From: Bacteroidales bacterium
GTDB taxonomy: Bacteria; Bacteroidota; Bacteroidia; Bacteroidales; UBA932
NCBI GenBank assembly: GCA_017626555.1
Contig: JAGAIM010000062.1
Location: 1-64,000 of the forward strand
Length of the DNA stretch: 64,000 nucleotides
Direction: 5' to 3'
Of this stretch, positions 18,597-28,400 are shown one piece after another (the stretch's first letter is position 1; each line of letters begins with the position of its first letter). The position numbers and the translations under genes were made by a program. A model generated the notes under the pieces. The model was given only the letters and a program-made list of their open reading frames with translations. It did not search any database and had not been told where the DNA came from.

Positions 18597-19301
18597 TTAC
18601 TCCCAGTTTCCGGCATTGTTGTTAGGTGCAGTGATGCTGCCGACCTGAAGTCCCTTGTAACGTCCCTTGTCTTCCTGTTCTGCATCAAGATTGATGCGGA
18701 GTTGGTTGTCGAGACCCTTGAGAAGGCTCTTGTAAGGCATTGAAGCCTCAAAAAGAGGAACGTTCACACCTGATACCTTCTTGATGGTTGACTCCATAAT
18801 GATCGAGTCACCGCTGAATGGAATGAATGCGAGTGAATCTACGATGAAATTAGGACGGTCATTGAAGAGAGTATCCTTCACCGCAATCTCACTATTTACT
18901 GCAAACACGAGGTTCTGCTCGCCTGCAAGATAGAGTTCATAAAGTTTCTCGTTGAGTTTGTCAGCCTTAAGGCCACGGAATCTCTTCTTGATCTGGTCTG
19001 TATGAGCCATTGCAAGGGAGTCGTCCTTAGATCCGACCTGAAGGGTGATATTCATCTTACCTTCGTTATAGAACTGGATAAGAGAATCGATTGTTGAAGA
19101 ATAACGAGCATTGACATTCTTGAAAGCCACCTGAAGATCACGGATGTCCTTGAGACGCTGAACTGCGATTTCAGTACGATAGTCCTTGTGCTTGTTGAAC
19201 TTTACAGGCTCCATAATGCTCTGTACGAGAAGATAAGTCAGTCCCACGATAGCCGCTGGGAGAAGCAAATAGGTAAATACCTTTTTAATAATTGAACCCA
19301 T
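18597..19301 (-). CDS. Membrane-anchored hypothetical protein
   Basis: The 234-residue product has a single N-terminal membrane segment (about 8-28, VFTYLLLPAAIVGLTYLL) and then a soluble, largely helical region with charged heptad-like stretches (KDYRTEIAVQRLKDIRDLQ, about 40-58). The topology predicts the bulk on the periplasmic side. I recall similar proteins of unknown function next to DUF3822 and rsmD in Bacteroidota, but I cannot name a family. It is the first gene of a minus-strand run and has a clear promoter. Confidence 0.75.
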   Translation of the reverse strand: MGSIIKKVFTYLLLPAAIVGLTYLLVQSIMEPVKFNKHKDYRTEIAVQRLKDIRDLQVAFKNVNARYSSTIDSLIQFYNEGKMNITLQVGSKDDSLAMAHTDQIKKRFRGLKADKLNEKLYELYLAGEQNLVFAVNSEIAVKDTLFNDRPNFIVDSLAFIPFSGDSIIMESTIKKVSGVNVPLFEASMPYKSLLKGLDNQLRINLDAEQEDKGRYKGLQVGSITAPNNNAGNWE

Positions 19302-19340
19302 TATTTTTAGTGTTTTTATTTTTCATTCCAAAACAACGGA

Positions 19341-19371
19341 CAAAGTTAGAAAAATGATTTATGAAATGCAA
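19341..19371 (-). promoter_or_regulatory. Promoter of the anchored hypothetical-DUF3822-rsmD operon
   Basis: Minus-strand TTG (19371-19369) and TAACTTTG (19348-19341) are 20 bases apart, a close match to the Bacteroides consensus. The start codon at 19301 lies 39 bases downstream. Confidence 0.6.
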
Positions 19372-19380
19372 TATAATTTG

Positions 19381-19388
19381 TAATTTTG
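19381..19388 (+). promoter_or_regulatory. -7 promoter box of nrnA
   Basis: TAATTTTG matches TAnnTTTG and lies 25 bases before the nrnA ATG at 19414. No convincing -33 TTG is seen at the right distance. Confidence 0.45.
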
Positions 19389-19413
19389 CAACGGAAAAAC
19401 AAAGAGAAAGAAT

Positions 19414-20472
19414 ATGAAGGATATAAACTCAGGCAATGTCCAGACACTGGAGAAAATGATTTCCGAGGCGAGGAAAATATCCATCGTCACACATCAGAAG
19501 CCGGATGGAGACGCCATTGGAAGCAGCGTTGCGCTATACCATTATCTCACTTTCTGCGGCAAAGACAGCGTCAGAATCATCCTGAACGACAGATATCCGT
19601 CATATCTGGGTTTTCTCACTTGCAGCATACCCGAAAACGACATAATAGTCCATAAAGAAAGATCTGTGGAAGCAGAGGTTCTCCTGAACGACAGCGACCT
19701 CATATTCTGTGTCGATTTCAATGCCTTCCACCGTACGGACAGGCTGGAGCCGGTTCTTTCCGCATCCAAAGCGTCCAAAATACTCATCGACCACCACCTC
19801 AACCCTGACCGGGCCTCTTTCGACCTCTCATTTTCAGAGACAGACATATCTTCCGCGTCAGAACTTCTGTACCAGATACTTATGCACACAAGCATAATAT
19901 CCCAGGACGCAGAAAGACTGCCGGCCGAATCCGCTACGGCACTTATGACTGGTATGACCACAGACACCAACAATTTCGGGAATTCCACATATCCTTCTAC
20001 CCTTCTGATGGCATCTTCTCTTCTCGGAGCCGGAGTTGACCGTGACAGAATACTTCTGCATATCTACAACCAATATGGAGAAAACAGGATACGGCTTATG
20101 GGACATATCCTGAAAGACCTCCTCACCATTACGGAAGATGGTGTGGCATACATAGTGCTGGACAGAAAGACCCAGAAGGAATACTCTGTGGAAGAAGGAG
20201 ATACTGAAGGATTTGTCAACATACCGCTTTCTATAGCGGGAGTGAGGATGAGCATACTGGCCAAGGAAGATGACGGGAAGATCAGGGTCTCGATACGATC
20301 GAAGAAAGGGACATCGGCAAACGGATGTGCCAGATTGTTCTTCAACGGAGGCGGACACGAAAACGCTGCAGGAGGGCGCCTGAACATACCGGAAGATTTA
20401 CCGGGCATCGAGGCTGCGGCTGAATATATTGAAAAGCACACACACATATATTTAAACGGAGAAAATGAATAG
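19414..20472 (+). CDS. nrnA: DHH-family oligoribonuclease/pAp phosphatase NrnA
   Basis: NrnA-type enzymes degrade very short RNA oligomers and can dephosphorylate 3'-phosphoadenosine 5'-phosphate. The 352-residue sequence has the DHH motifs THQKPDGDAIGSS (about 26-38), a DFNAFHRTDR element near 104-113, and LIDHHLNP (about 128-135). The C-terminal DHHA1 domain carries GGGHENAAGG near 326-335. The cytoplasmic protein is full length. The FKBP lipoprotein gene starts 8 bases before its stop. Confidence 0.92.
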   Translation: MKDINSGNVQTLEKMISEARKISIVTHQKPDGDAIGSSVALYHYLTFCGKDSVRIILNDRYPSYLGFLTCSIPENDIIVHKERSVEAEVLLNDSDLIFCVDFNAFHRTDRLEPVLSASKASKILIDHHLNPDRASFDLSFSETDISSASELLYQILMHTSIISQDAERLPAESATALMTGMTTDTNNFGNSTYPSTLLMASSLLGAGVDRDRILLHIYNQYGENRIRLMGHILKDLLTITEDGVAYIVLDRKTQKEYSVEEGDTEGFVNIPLSIAGVRMSILAKEDDGKIRVSIRSKKGTSANGCARLFFNGGGHENAAGGRLNIPEDLPGIEAAAEYIEKHTHIYLNGENE

Positions 20473-21004
20473 ATTAAGAACAATACTGGCATTTGTGCTA
20501 TGCATAGCGATATCGGGGTCGTGCGTCAAGGAGAAACTCAACCTCGCATACAACAAGCAGGATGACAGCATAGACAAATACATTAACAGCAACCTCCAGG
20601 AAGGAATGACCGTAACCCAGAACAATGGTTCTTCAAGACTGACACGCGTGCAGGGAGAGGGAGAAGAATTGAAGGAGGACGGTTCCGTAGCATTCTATTA
20701 TGCAGGTTACACTTTCAGCGGAAGCATATCAGCCTCCGGTCTGTTTGCAACCAACCACGAAGAAACCGCTCAATCTGCAAACTGGAACCTTACCGACCCG
20801 GACTACAGCATCCTTGAAATGAATATGAAGGATGCAAGACTGTTGGAAGGAGTCAGGAACGGACTGCTTGGAGTGAAACCAGGCGAAGAGTGCGAAATCC
20901 TTTTCAGTGGCAAATATGGCTTCGGGAACAACACGTTTGGCATAATTCCTGCAAATTCGGCGCTGGCGTTCAAGATATGGGTAGTTAGCGTATCCAACGA
21001 ATAG
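20465..21004 (+). CDS. FKBP-type peptidyl-prolyl isomerase lipoprotein
   Basis: The 179-residue protein has a lipoprotein signal with Cys20 in SGSC. The C-terminal half (about 70-177) is an FKBP-like domain: GSVAFYYAGYTFSG, then LLEGVRNGLLGVKPGEECEILFSGKYGFG, then IIPANSALAFKIWV. FKBPs catalyse proline cis-trans isomerisation; in the Bacteroidota periplasm or outer membrane they probably help fold exported proteins. Several aromatic pocket residues of classical FKBPs are hard to place, so activity is uncertain. It overlaps nrnA by 8 bases and is followed by a second FKBP gene with its own promoter. Confidence 0.82.
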   Translation: MNRLRTILAFVLCIAISGSCVKEKLNLAYNKQDDSIDKYINSNLQEGMTVTQNNGSSRLTRVQGEGEELKEDGSVAFYYAGYTFSGSISASGLFATNHEETAQSANWNLTDPDYSILEMNMKDARLLEGVRNGLLGVKPGEECEILFSGKYGFGNNTFGIIPANSALAFKIWVVSVSNE

Positions 21005-21023
21005 ACGATATGACATTTTTTAT

Positions 21024-21031
21024 TATCTTTG
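21024..21031 (+). promoter_or_regulatory. -7 promoter box of the second FKBP gene
   Basis: TATCTTTG matches TAnnTTTG and lies 24 bases before the ATG at 21056, giving a leader of about 20 bases. No obvious -33 TTG. Confidence 0.5.
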
Positions 21032-21055
21032 CCGATTCAAACCATACTGGATATA

Positions 21056-22090
21056 ATGAAGAAGATTTTAAAGACCGTGGCCTATCTCGCCTTGACTCTT
21101 TCAGCAGTTTGCTGTGCCAAGGCTGTCAAATCAGGCCCGAATGAAGCCAACGAAAGATATTTCAACGCTTGGATGGAAGTGAACTATCCTGGTGCAGTAC
21201 CTTCTGGTTCAGGCATATACATACTCGAGGAAGAGGAAGGTAACGGTAGCGAAGTGAAGAAGGACAACTACGTTTACACAAGATATACAGTCACAGATCT
21301 CGAAGGAAACATCACATCATACACAGACGAAGAGACTGCAAAGCAACTCGGAGAATACGCTCCATCTTCATATTATGGCCCTAAGGTTCTCACTACATTC
21401 GAGAGTACCATTCAGGCTGGTCTTAGAGATGTGCTGATGGGTATGAAGGCCGGTGGAAGAAAGAAAGTGATCATTCCCGGCTGGCTGATGACATATAACA
21501 CCTACGATACTCCGGAAGAGTACCTCGAAAACTCGTCCAGCGGCAGCAACTGCATATATGACATAACCGTAACAGATGTCACCGACAATATCTCGAAGTT
21601 CGAAATCGAGGAAATCGGACAGTATTTCACTCAAAACAAAGATATTTTCGGTAATATGTCTCAGGCTGACTCCCTGAAAGGACATTATGGATGCTATTAT
21701 AAGCAGATCAAGGCTCCAACGGATACGGCTTCATTCCCGAAAGACACCACAATCTACATCAACTACACAGGACGTCTTCTGAGCGGACAGGTTTTTGACA
21801 CGACCGACGAAAAGACAGCCAAGGATTATGATATTTTCTCGTCTTCCAAGGCATACGAGCCTGTAAAGATCAAATGGGGTGAAAAATACAGCGAGATCAC
21901 AATGGGAACCGGCGGTTCTTCAGTGATCAACGGCTTCGCTCTGACACTCTGGCAGATGCGTGCTTTCGAGAAAGGCATAGGAGTATTCTACTCTCCACTC
22001 GGATATTCATACAACGGAAGCGGCTCGACCATTCCGGCGTATTCACCTCTTGTTTTTGAAATCGAGATTGTAGAAGAGCCGGAGGATTAG
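21056..22090 (+). CDS. Double-domain FKBP-type isomerase lipoprotein
   Basis: The 344-residue protein starts with a signal peptide and a cysteine-rich lipobox region (AVCCAKA, Cys18-19). It appears to hold two FKBP-like modules. The first (about 50-165) runs from DNYVYTRYTVTD through LRDVLMGMKAGGRKKVIIPGWL. The second (about 210-335) runs from TTIYINYTGRLLSGQVFDTT through a C-terminal IPAYSPLVFEIEIVEE. The ATG at 21056 was chosen because it starts the signal peptide; a frame opening at 21029 overlaps the -7 box. A role in folding exported envelope proteins is inferred. The MATE gene starts 1 base after its stop. Confidence 0.82.
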   Translation: MKKILKTVAYLALTLSAVCCAKAVKSGPNEANERYFNAWMEVNYPGAVPSGSGIYILEEEEGNGSEVKKDNYVYTRYTVTDLEGNITSYTDEETAKQLGEYAPSSYYGPKVLTTFESTIQAGLRDVLMGMKAGGRKKVIIPGWLMTYNTYDTPEEYLENSSSGSNCIYDITVTDVTDNISKFEIEEIGQYFTQNKDIFGNMSQADSLKGHYGCYYKQIKAPTDTASFPKDTTIYINYTGRLLSGQVFDTTDEKTAKDYDIFSSSKAYEPVKIKWGEKYSEITMGTGGSSVINGFALTLWQMRAFEKGIGVFYSPLGYSYNGSGSTIPAYSPLVFEIEIVEEPED

Positions 22091-22091
22091 G

Positions 22092-23480
22092 ATGTCAGAA
22101 AGATCAGCAGTACCTTTAGAACTCGGAACGGAAAAGATAGGCAGGCTTCTCAAACAGTACGCACTGCCGGCAATCATAGCGCAGACTGCATCTTCGCTAT
22201 ATAATATGGTGGACAGCATCTTCATCGGACAAGGTGTGGGTCCACTTGCCATTTCCGGTCTTGCCGTGACATTCCCCCTGATGAACCTTTCGACTGCATT
22301 CGGAACCCTTGTCGGAGCCGGAGCAGCGACTATGCTTTCGGTTCTGCTCGGACAGAAAAACTACAAGGCAGCCAACAAGGTTCTGGGCAATGTCGTCAGC
22401 CTGAACATCATCATCGGTGTCATTTTTATGGCTGTCGCCCTTCTCTTCATCGACCCTATCCTCTACTTTTTCGGGGCAAGTGAGAATACTCTGCCATACG
22501 CGAAGGAGTATATGACGATAATCCTCATCGGCAATGTCATCACCCATCTATATTTTGGATTGAATGCCGCAATGAGATCATCCGGCAATCCGAAGAAGGC
22601 TATGGGACTGACGATATTCACAGTCGTGTTCAATGCAATACTCGACCCGATCTTTATCTTTGGATTGGATATGGGCATTGCCGGAGCAGCCTGGGCAACA
22701 GTCATAGCCCAGACGATAGCAATGATTGTGGTTATGCACCATTTCAATGACAGAAGCCGTCCGTTCCACTTTGAGAAAGGTATCCTCAGGCTCGACCTGA
22801 GGGTGGCAAAGGATTCTATGGCTATCGGTATGGGACCTTTCCTTATGAACTCCGCGGCTTGCCTGGTCACACTATTCATCAATCAGCAACTCCGCGAATA
22901 CAGCGGAGACCTCGGTATCGGAGCGTATGGAATATGCAACCGGTTCGTATTTATGTTTATGATGATCTGTATGGGTCTGAACCAGGGAATGCAGCCTATA
23001 GCGGGATATAATTATGGAGCCAGAAAATACTCAAGAGTCAAGGAAGTGTTCTGGAAAACGGCGAAACTGGCGATGGTTATGACCACTCTCTGCTTTATTT
23101 GCGGAATGTTCTTCCCTGAAGCAGCAGTCGGCATCTTCACTCGCGATCAGGAACTTATGGATCTGTCAGCAAGAGCATTGAGAATTATGACCGTAATATT
23201 CCCGATCGTCGGTTTCCAGATGATTGCGACAAACTTTTTCCAGAGCCTCGGTATGGTGAAGAAGTCCGTAATCCTTTCTCTTTCAAGGCAGATTCTTTTC
23301 CTTCTGCCTCTGCTTTACGCGCTGCCGACGTGGCTTGGAGCAGACGGGGTATGGGTAAGTTTCCCGATTTCGGATGGCCTCGCCACACTCCTGACCATAT
23401 TTATGTTGGGACGGCTTTTCAAGAAATTCAGTCTGCTGAAGGACGGTGACGATCCGGCCATTCTCGGCAGCCAGTTATAA
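22092..23480 (+). CDS. MATE family efflux transporter
   Basis: The 462-residue inner-membrane protein has the twelve-span MATE layout: an N-terminal bundle starting near QYALPAIIAQTASSLYNMVDSIFIGQGVG (split here by the first two helices) and a pseudo-symmetric second half from about 240. MATE proteins export cationic drugs or metabolites in exchange for sodium or protons. The substrate is unknown. The gene lies in a plus-strand run with tight spacing on both sides and no drug-resistance regulator beside it. Confidence 0.92.
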   Translation: MSERSAVPLELGTEKIGRLLKQYALPAIIAQTASSLYNMVDSIFIGQGVGPLAISGLAVTFPLMNLSTAFGTLVGAGAATMLSVLLGQKNYKAANKVLGNVVSLNIIIGVIFMAVALLFIDPILYFFGASENTLPYAKEYMTIILIGNVITHLYFGLNAAMRSSGNPKKAMGLTIFTVVFNAILDPIFIFGLDMGIAGAAWATVIAQTIAMIVVMHHFNDRSRPFHFEKGILRLDLRVAKDSMAIGMGPFLMNSAACLVTLFINQQLREYSGDLGIGAYGICNRFVFMFMMICMGLNQGMQPIAGYNYGARKYSRVKEVFWKTAKLAMVMTTLCFICGMFFPEAAVGIFTRDQELMDLSARALRIMTVIFPIVGFQMIATNFFQSLGMVKKSVILSLSRQILFLLPLLYALPTWLGADGVWVSFPISDGLATLLTIFMLGRLFKKFSLLKDGDDPAILGSQL

Positions 23481-23490
23481 AAACAGATCT

Positions 23491-24102
23491 ATGGACAAGA
23501 AGATCATCATCACTATAGGCCGTCAGTTCGGCAGCGGGGGTAAATGTGTCGCAGATGCATTGGGAAAGAAACTCGGGATTCCGGTATATGACCACGAACT
23601 CATATTGAAAGCCGCCCAGGACAGCGGATTCAGTGCGGAACTTTTCGTACAAAGTGACGAAAAGAGAAGATTCTTTTCTCTGTCCTCGATCTTTGCCGGT
23701 AATATGAATACCGACACAGAAAACTATATGAGCGACAAGGGTCTGTTCAAGATGCAGTGCGAGACCATCCGGAAGATAGCCTCTCAAGGCTCCGCAATCA
23801 TTGTCGGGAGATGCTCTGACTATATACTCAGGGATATTGAGGGTGTTCTGGACGTATTCCTTACATCACCAGCCGAAATCAGAGCCGCACGAGTGGCAGA
23901 ACGTATGGGCATAAGCCTGGAGAAAGCCGCTGAAATGGTCGAAAAGAGAGACAAGGCAAGAGCCGAATATTACAATTACTACACATTCGGGGACTGGGGC
24001 GTGGCTTCGACATACGACCTATGCATCGACTCCAGCATCCTCGGCATCGAAGAGACGGCAGACTTCATAATAGATTTCGCCCGTAAATCAGGTAAAATAT
24101 AA
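23491..24102 (+). CDS. Cytidylate-kinase-like P-loop protein
   Basis: This 203-residue protein has a P-loop variant IGRQFGSGGKCVADALGKKL (about 8-27), followed by IPVYDHELI. Farther on are IIVGRCSDYIL and an Arg-rich lid-like stretch near 145-165. It belongs to the cytidylate kinase-like family, which is distinct from classical Cmk and usually annotated without a proven substrate. The start at 23491 follows the MATE stop by 10 bases; an earlier in-frame ATG at 23446 would overlap the MATE gene and add 15 atypical residues. Confidence 0.85.
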   Translation: MDKKIIITIGRQFGSGGKCVADALGKKLGIPVYDHELILKAAQDSGFSAELFVQSDEKRRFFSLSSIFAGNMNTDTENYMSDKGLFKMQCETIRKIASQGSAIIVGRCSDYILRDIEGVLDVFLTSPAEIRAARVAERMGISLEKAAEMVEKRDKARAEYYNYYTFGDWGVASTYDLCIDSSILGIEETADFIIDFARKSGKI

Positions 24103-24113
24103 CCCCTGGACAA

Positions 24114-25397
24114 ATGAAGAAAAAGACACTTGCAATCATATCATCAGCACTTATGGCTGCCGCGTTAGCGACAGCCTTTGTGATTATCCACAAACCAATA
24201 CCAAGGCCTGAGCCTTTGTCGCTGAAGCCAAGGATACATCTGAATGACAGCCTCACCAATGCTTTGTCAGATATGCCTGAGACAGAGGGTATCGACAGGA
24301 AAGTGAGGTCATATATGAGGCAGTGGCAGATGAAAGGAGCCTCCTTGGCCATTATGCGTAATGATTCCCTTCTTTATGCCAAAGGTTACGGATGGGCTGA
24401 TGAGAATGAACAGGTAGCAATGGAGCCTTCACATATACTCAGAATGGCTTCTGTATCCAAACTTATCACGGCTGTAGGCATAATGGTACTGCAGGACAGG
24501 GATTCCCTCAGCATCAAGGACACTGTATTCGGTCCATCCGGCATTCTGAATGACACGCTGTTCAATTCTGTCATAAAAGACAGGAACTACCATAAAATCA
24601 CGATAGAACACCTTCTGAGGCATCAGGGAGGCTTCTATCGCGACCCGCTCTTTTCATCGAACGACGTAAGGAATCAGATGCAGTTGAAGCATCCCCCTGT
24701 GAAAGAGGATTTCTACAGACTTGTGCTCAAGCATAGATTAAGGTTTATGCCGGGAGAATGGGAAAGATACTCCAATTTCGGCTATCTCCTTCTGTCAGAG
24801 ATCATTGAGAAGGTGTCGGGAAGACCATACGAGGAATTTATCCGTGAGGAGGTACTCCGACCTGCAGGTTGTTATGATATGCATATTGCAGGCTCATATT
24901 ACCGCGACCGTCGTGAGAATGAGGTCAGATATTACACACACGAGGGAGACGGCAAATTCGTCGAGGAATATAACGGAAGCGGTATAATGGTGGAGCGCTG
25001 CTATGGAGGGAACAACATACCTCTTCTGTCCGGAGCAGGAGCCTGGTGCGGCTCCCCTGCCGAGATTGCACGTCTGGTCGCTTCCATCGACGGCCGTCCT
25101 GAAGTTGAGGATATCATATCCGCTGACGCGGTGGCTCAAATGACAGAATATTTTGATAAGGAAACATATTCGCTCGGATGGAATGACACAGATCCTGCAA
25201 AAGGATGGAGCCGTACCGGCACCCTTTCAGGCACAACAGCCCTCGTAAAATATTTCCCTGACGGGGAATGCTGGATAATGATCACCAACACCAGTACCTG
25301 GCGCGGTCCGGGTCAGGCACGTTACACAGATGCCCTGTTCAAGCAATGCCGGGAACTTTACGGAGACAAACTTCCCAAGCGGAATCTTTTCGAATAG
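24114..25397 (+). CDS. Class C beta-lactamase-fold serine hydrolase
   Basis: The 427-residue protein has one N-terminal hydrophobic segment (signal anchor or signal peptide) and a beta-lactamase/penicillin-binding fold. The nucleophile motif is SVSK (Ser113-Lys116), the second motif is YSN (Tyr219-Asn221), and SRTGTLSG near 362 fits the third KTG-like strand. Such proteins include DD-carboxypeptidases, esterases and class C beta-lactamases; which one cannot be told here. An exported, periplasmic location is likely. It ends the plus-strand run and is followed by a GC-rich hairpin. Confidence 0.88.
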   Translation: MKKKTLAIISSALMAAALATAFVIIHKPIPRPEPLSLKPRIHLNDSLTNALSDMPETEGIDRKVRSYMRQWQMKGASLAIMRNDSLLYAKGYGWADENEQVAMEPSHILRMASVSKLITAVGIMVLQDRDSLSIKDTVFGPSGILNDTLFNSVIKDRNYHKITIEHLLRHQGGFYRDPLFSSNDVRNQMQLKHPPVKEDFYRLVLKHRLRFMPGEWERYSNFGYLLLSEIIEKVSGRPYEEFIREEVLRPAGCYDMHIAGSYYRDRRENEVRYYTHEGDGKFVEEYNGSGIMVERCYGGNNIPLLSGAGAWCGSPAEIARLVASIDGRPEVEDIISADAVAQMTEYFDKETYSLGWNDTDPAKGWSRTGTLSGTTALVKYFPDGECWIMITNTSTWRGPGQARYTDALFKQCRELYGDKLPKRNLFE

Positions 25398-25415
25398 CAT
25401 AACAACATAATGAAA

Positions 25416-25445
25416 CGGGGTGGCCGTCCGACGACGACCACCCCG
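25416..25445. terminator. GC-rich hairpin between convergent genes
   Basis: CGGGGTGGCCGTC and GACGACCACCCCG form a 13 bp stem with one mismatch and a CGAC loop. No long T-run follows on either strand (TTTCATTATG on the minus side), so termination may be weaker than for a classical intrinsic terminator. Position between the ends of the serine hydrolase and the glycan-binding lipoprotein supports this role. Confidence 0.6.
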
Positions 25446-25476
25446 AAATGATTATAATGTAGGTTATGGTATTCTC

Positions 25477-28400
25477 TTAGAGAGAGTGGAACTCGATCTT
25501 GTAGAAACGGAGTCCGTTACCTGTAGGATAGATCCTGACCGTACCGGCTCCTACATTGAAATCAACCTGTACAGGACCATTTCCTGAAGCATATCCACCT
25601 GGAAGGGATTCAGGTTCTCCGTCACCGACCTTGACAGTCACCATACGTGTAAGATCCTCGTTATCACCGGTATTTGAAGCAAATACAGCCAACTTACCTG
25701 CTACATCAGTAGTAAATTCGAAATAGCGGTGTGTTCCATCGCTCTTTCCTCCTGGCTGCCAGTAATACACATCTCCTGACTTGTTCCATTTGAACGACTT
25801 TCCTCCTGATACCACTTTCAAGCCATTGACTTCAATATCAATTGTCTCGCTGTTAGTGTTTGCTGCAACACAATTATTCATTGCCTCTACCCACTCTGTT
25901 GCAGAGAAATCCCATACCTTGTCAACCTTCTCGGCTGCAGAACCTTCTGTAGCATCGTATCTGATACCATAGAAGTTGATACCGCTGTTGAGAACAACCT
26001 GAATTTCACCGGCCTTCACGTTTACTACTGTATAAGGGAACGCAGAAGCATCACCTGCGGTAAATTTATCCTCATCCTTGATTACTGTAGGAGCGAGAAT
26101 CTCGGCACCATTCTGCATCAGAGCCATAGTACGGTCGGTTGCAGATGAATTTGCTGAACGGGCTGCAATGTAAAGCACACCGTCATTAGGAACAGTAATG
26201 GTCATAGTCTTGGAGTCTGATGTCTTCGAACCCTTGAGACGGGTCGAATACTGATCATACTCTGCAGTGCCGACAACTGCAAACTTCTGGCTGTTCGCAT
26301 CAATTGCCCAACCGCCGGTAGTCTGAACGAAGAAGCCATCATTATTCTCGCATACGTACTTCTCTTCTGCATTTGGCGCTTCAGGGAACTTAAGATCATA
26401 TCTCACGATCTTGATACCTGGCTCATCAGGAACATTATTCACGTGGAATGAAAGTTCTGCCGGAGCAGACTCTGAACGGATATAATCGTCGTCAGCAGGG
26501 ACAGAAGTCACCTGGATTGCGAAATCACCGCCTTCATCCTCAACGGCGTAAGTTGAAGTATCGAATGAATAAGTTGTCTCTGCAACATTCTTGGTCTTGC
26601 CGTCAACTGTAACATTATATGAAGCAGCATAGTCAACAGGATCCCAAGTGAGGGTGATTGTTTCTTCTGCACGCTCATTCACAGTAGTCTTGTCGATCTT
26701 TACAACAGGAGTTGCAAGTACGGTATTGATAACCTCGATATCGGAAGTCCACTGGAGGAATGTTATTGCTATAGGATCACATGCTGTGATGTAAATAGTA
26801 GATTCCTCAGTGATGTTAGGGAAAGTAACCTTCTGATACTCGGCGCCAACTGGAACAGAAGCAGAAACCTCACCATTAAGGCTTACTGTAAGATGCGAGT
26901 GGTCGCCAGCGAGCTCTGAAGCAGCAGTTGATACCACGATAGAACCTGGTTCATTAACCTTGATACCCATACCAGCATCAGTAGGAACACCTGCATCACC
27001 TACAGTAGACTTGCCTGTAAACTCAATCACACCACCACCAAGGTTGAACGGAGTGTCAGTCACATAGAAACGGATGTTTCCACGCACCATATCCTTGTCA
27101 GCCTTGCCACGGAAAACAGTTGCATCATTAAGATCCCACGTTGTGATAGTAGACGTCACAGTCTGAGTAAGGTCTTCCGGTACTTCAACATATGGCACAA
27201 GCCATCTTGGGTCACCGGCCTTAGCAGCGAGCACGGTCTCGTCTATGACATTGCATACTCCTCCAATATAATCCTTACATGGAGATGATTCCAGAACAGC
27301 TCCACCATTTGCAAGAAGCAACTCTTTGGAAGTTCCCAGCGGATCAGCTTCTGTATCGGAATTATAGAAGAAGTTATTGGCTACGAGAGTTGGAGCCTTG
27401 CATTTTGCATCGAGAATAAGGCCTTTCTCAGCTTTATACACATCAAGGAACAGATTAGATGTCATTTCAAACACTGTAACATCCTTCTGGACGATGAAGA
27501 GACCGCCATCTGTAAGCTTACCATTAGTTACAACGGTGTTGTTCCTGAAGATGATTGAAGGAACAGCGCACTTATCTATTCTCAAGATATCACGGTGATT
27601 GTTTATAATCGTGTTATTCTCGATCAGAATGCTGTTACATGCTGTAGCATCTGCTCTGAATGAAGCGAAGTCCTGTGACGCAGATCCAATATTAGTAAAG
27701 ATTGATTCTCTAAGTACAAGCGAACCGAGGGTGACACCCTTATTGTCATAGTATACATTCTTCGTATAATTGCTTACTTCGCAGTTGAGTACTGTAAAGG
27801 ATTCAATCTTATTGGTAACAACAGCCTCAGATATATCAATGATATTGCTTCTTTCGCCATATACCTGACCGGCTGAACCATCAAGATGCAATTGCTCAAA
27901 ATGGAACTTCGCGTCTGCTGTACCGCCATTCTTGAATTTGATGCTGACCAGGACATTCGGGAATTTTCCATCCTTGGATGTCTCGCCATACAGTTCAAGA
28001 GAGTGATTGATCTGCAACTCGCCTAACTCATATCTGATACCATCATTATATGGGAAAACAAATCTTGACTGACCGTCTGCAAGTGCCGCAGCAAAAGCTT
28101 CAGCCGACTCAACTCGAGTTACACCTTCAAGATCAGGCTGAGTCCATCCTGTAATCTGGCCGCGGTCTGCGCTCTTGAAATGAACAGCAAGCGTATACTT
28201 TACTGACGGGTTAAGACCTGTAACCTCAACCTGTGCAGCCTCTACAGCAGCAGCGTCAACGTCAAAGCGGGTGTACTCTTCTTCAGCGTTGAGGGCAGGA
28301 GTAATGCGGATATGGTCTACTTCAGGGTCTTTTGTCCACTTGATGGTGATGGATGATGATGATCTGTCAACAAGTTCAGGATTGAGTGATGACTTGATTG

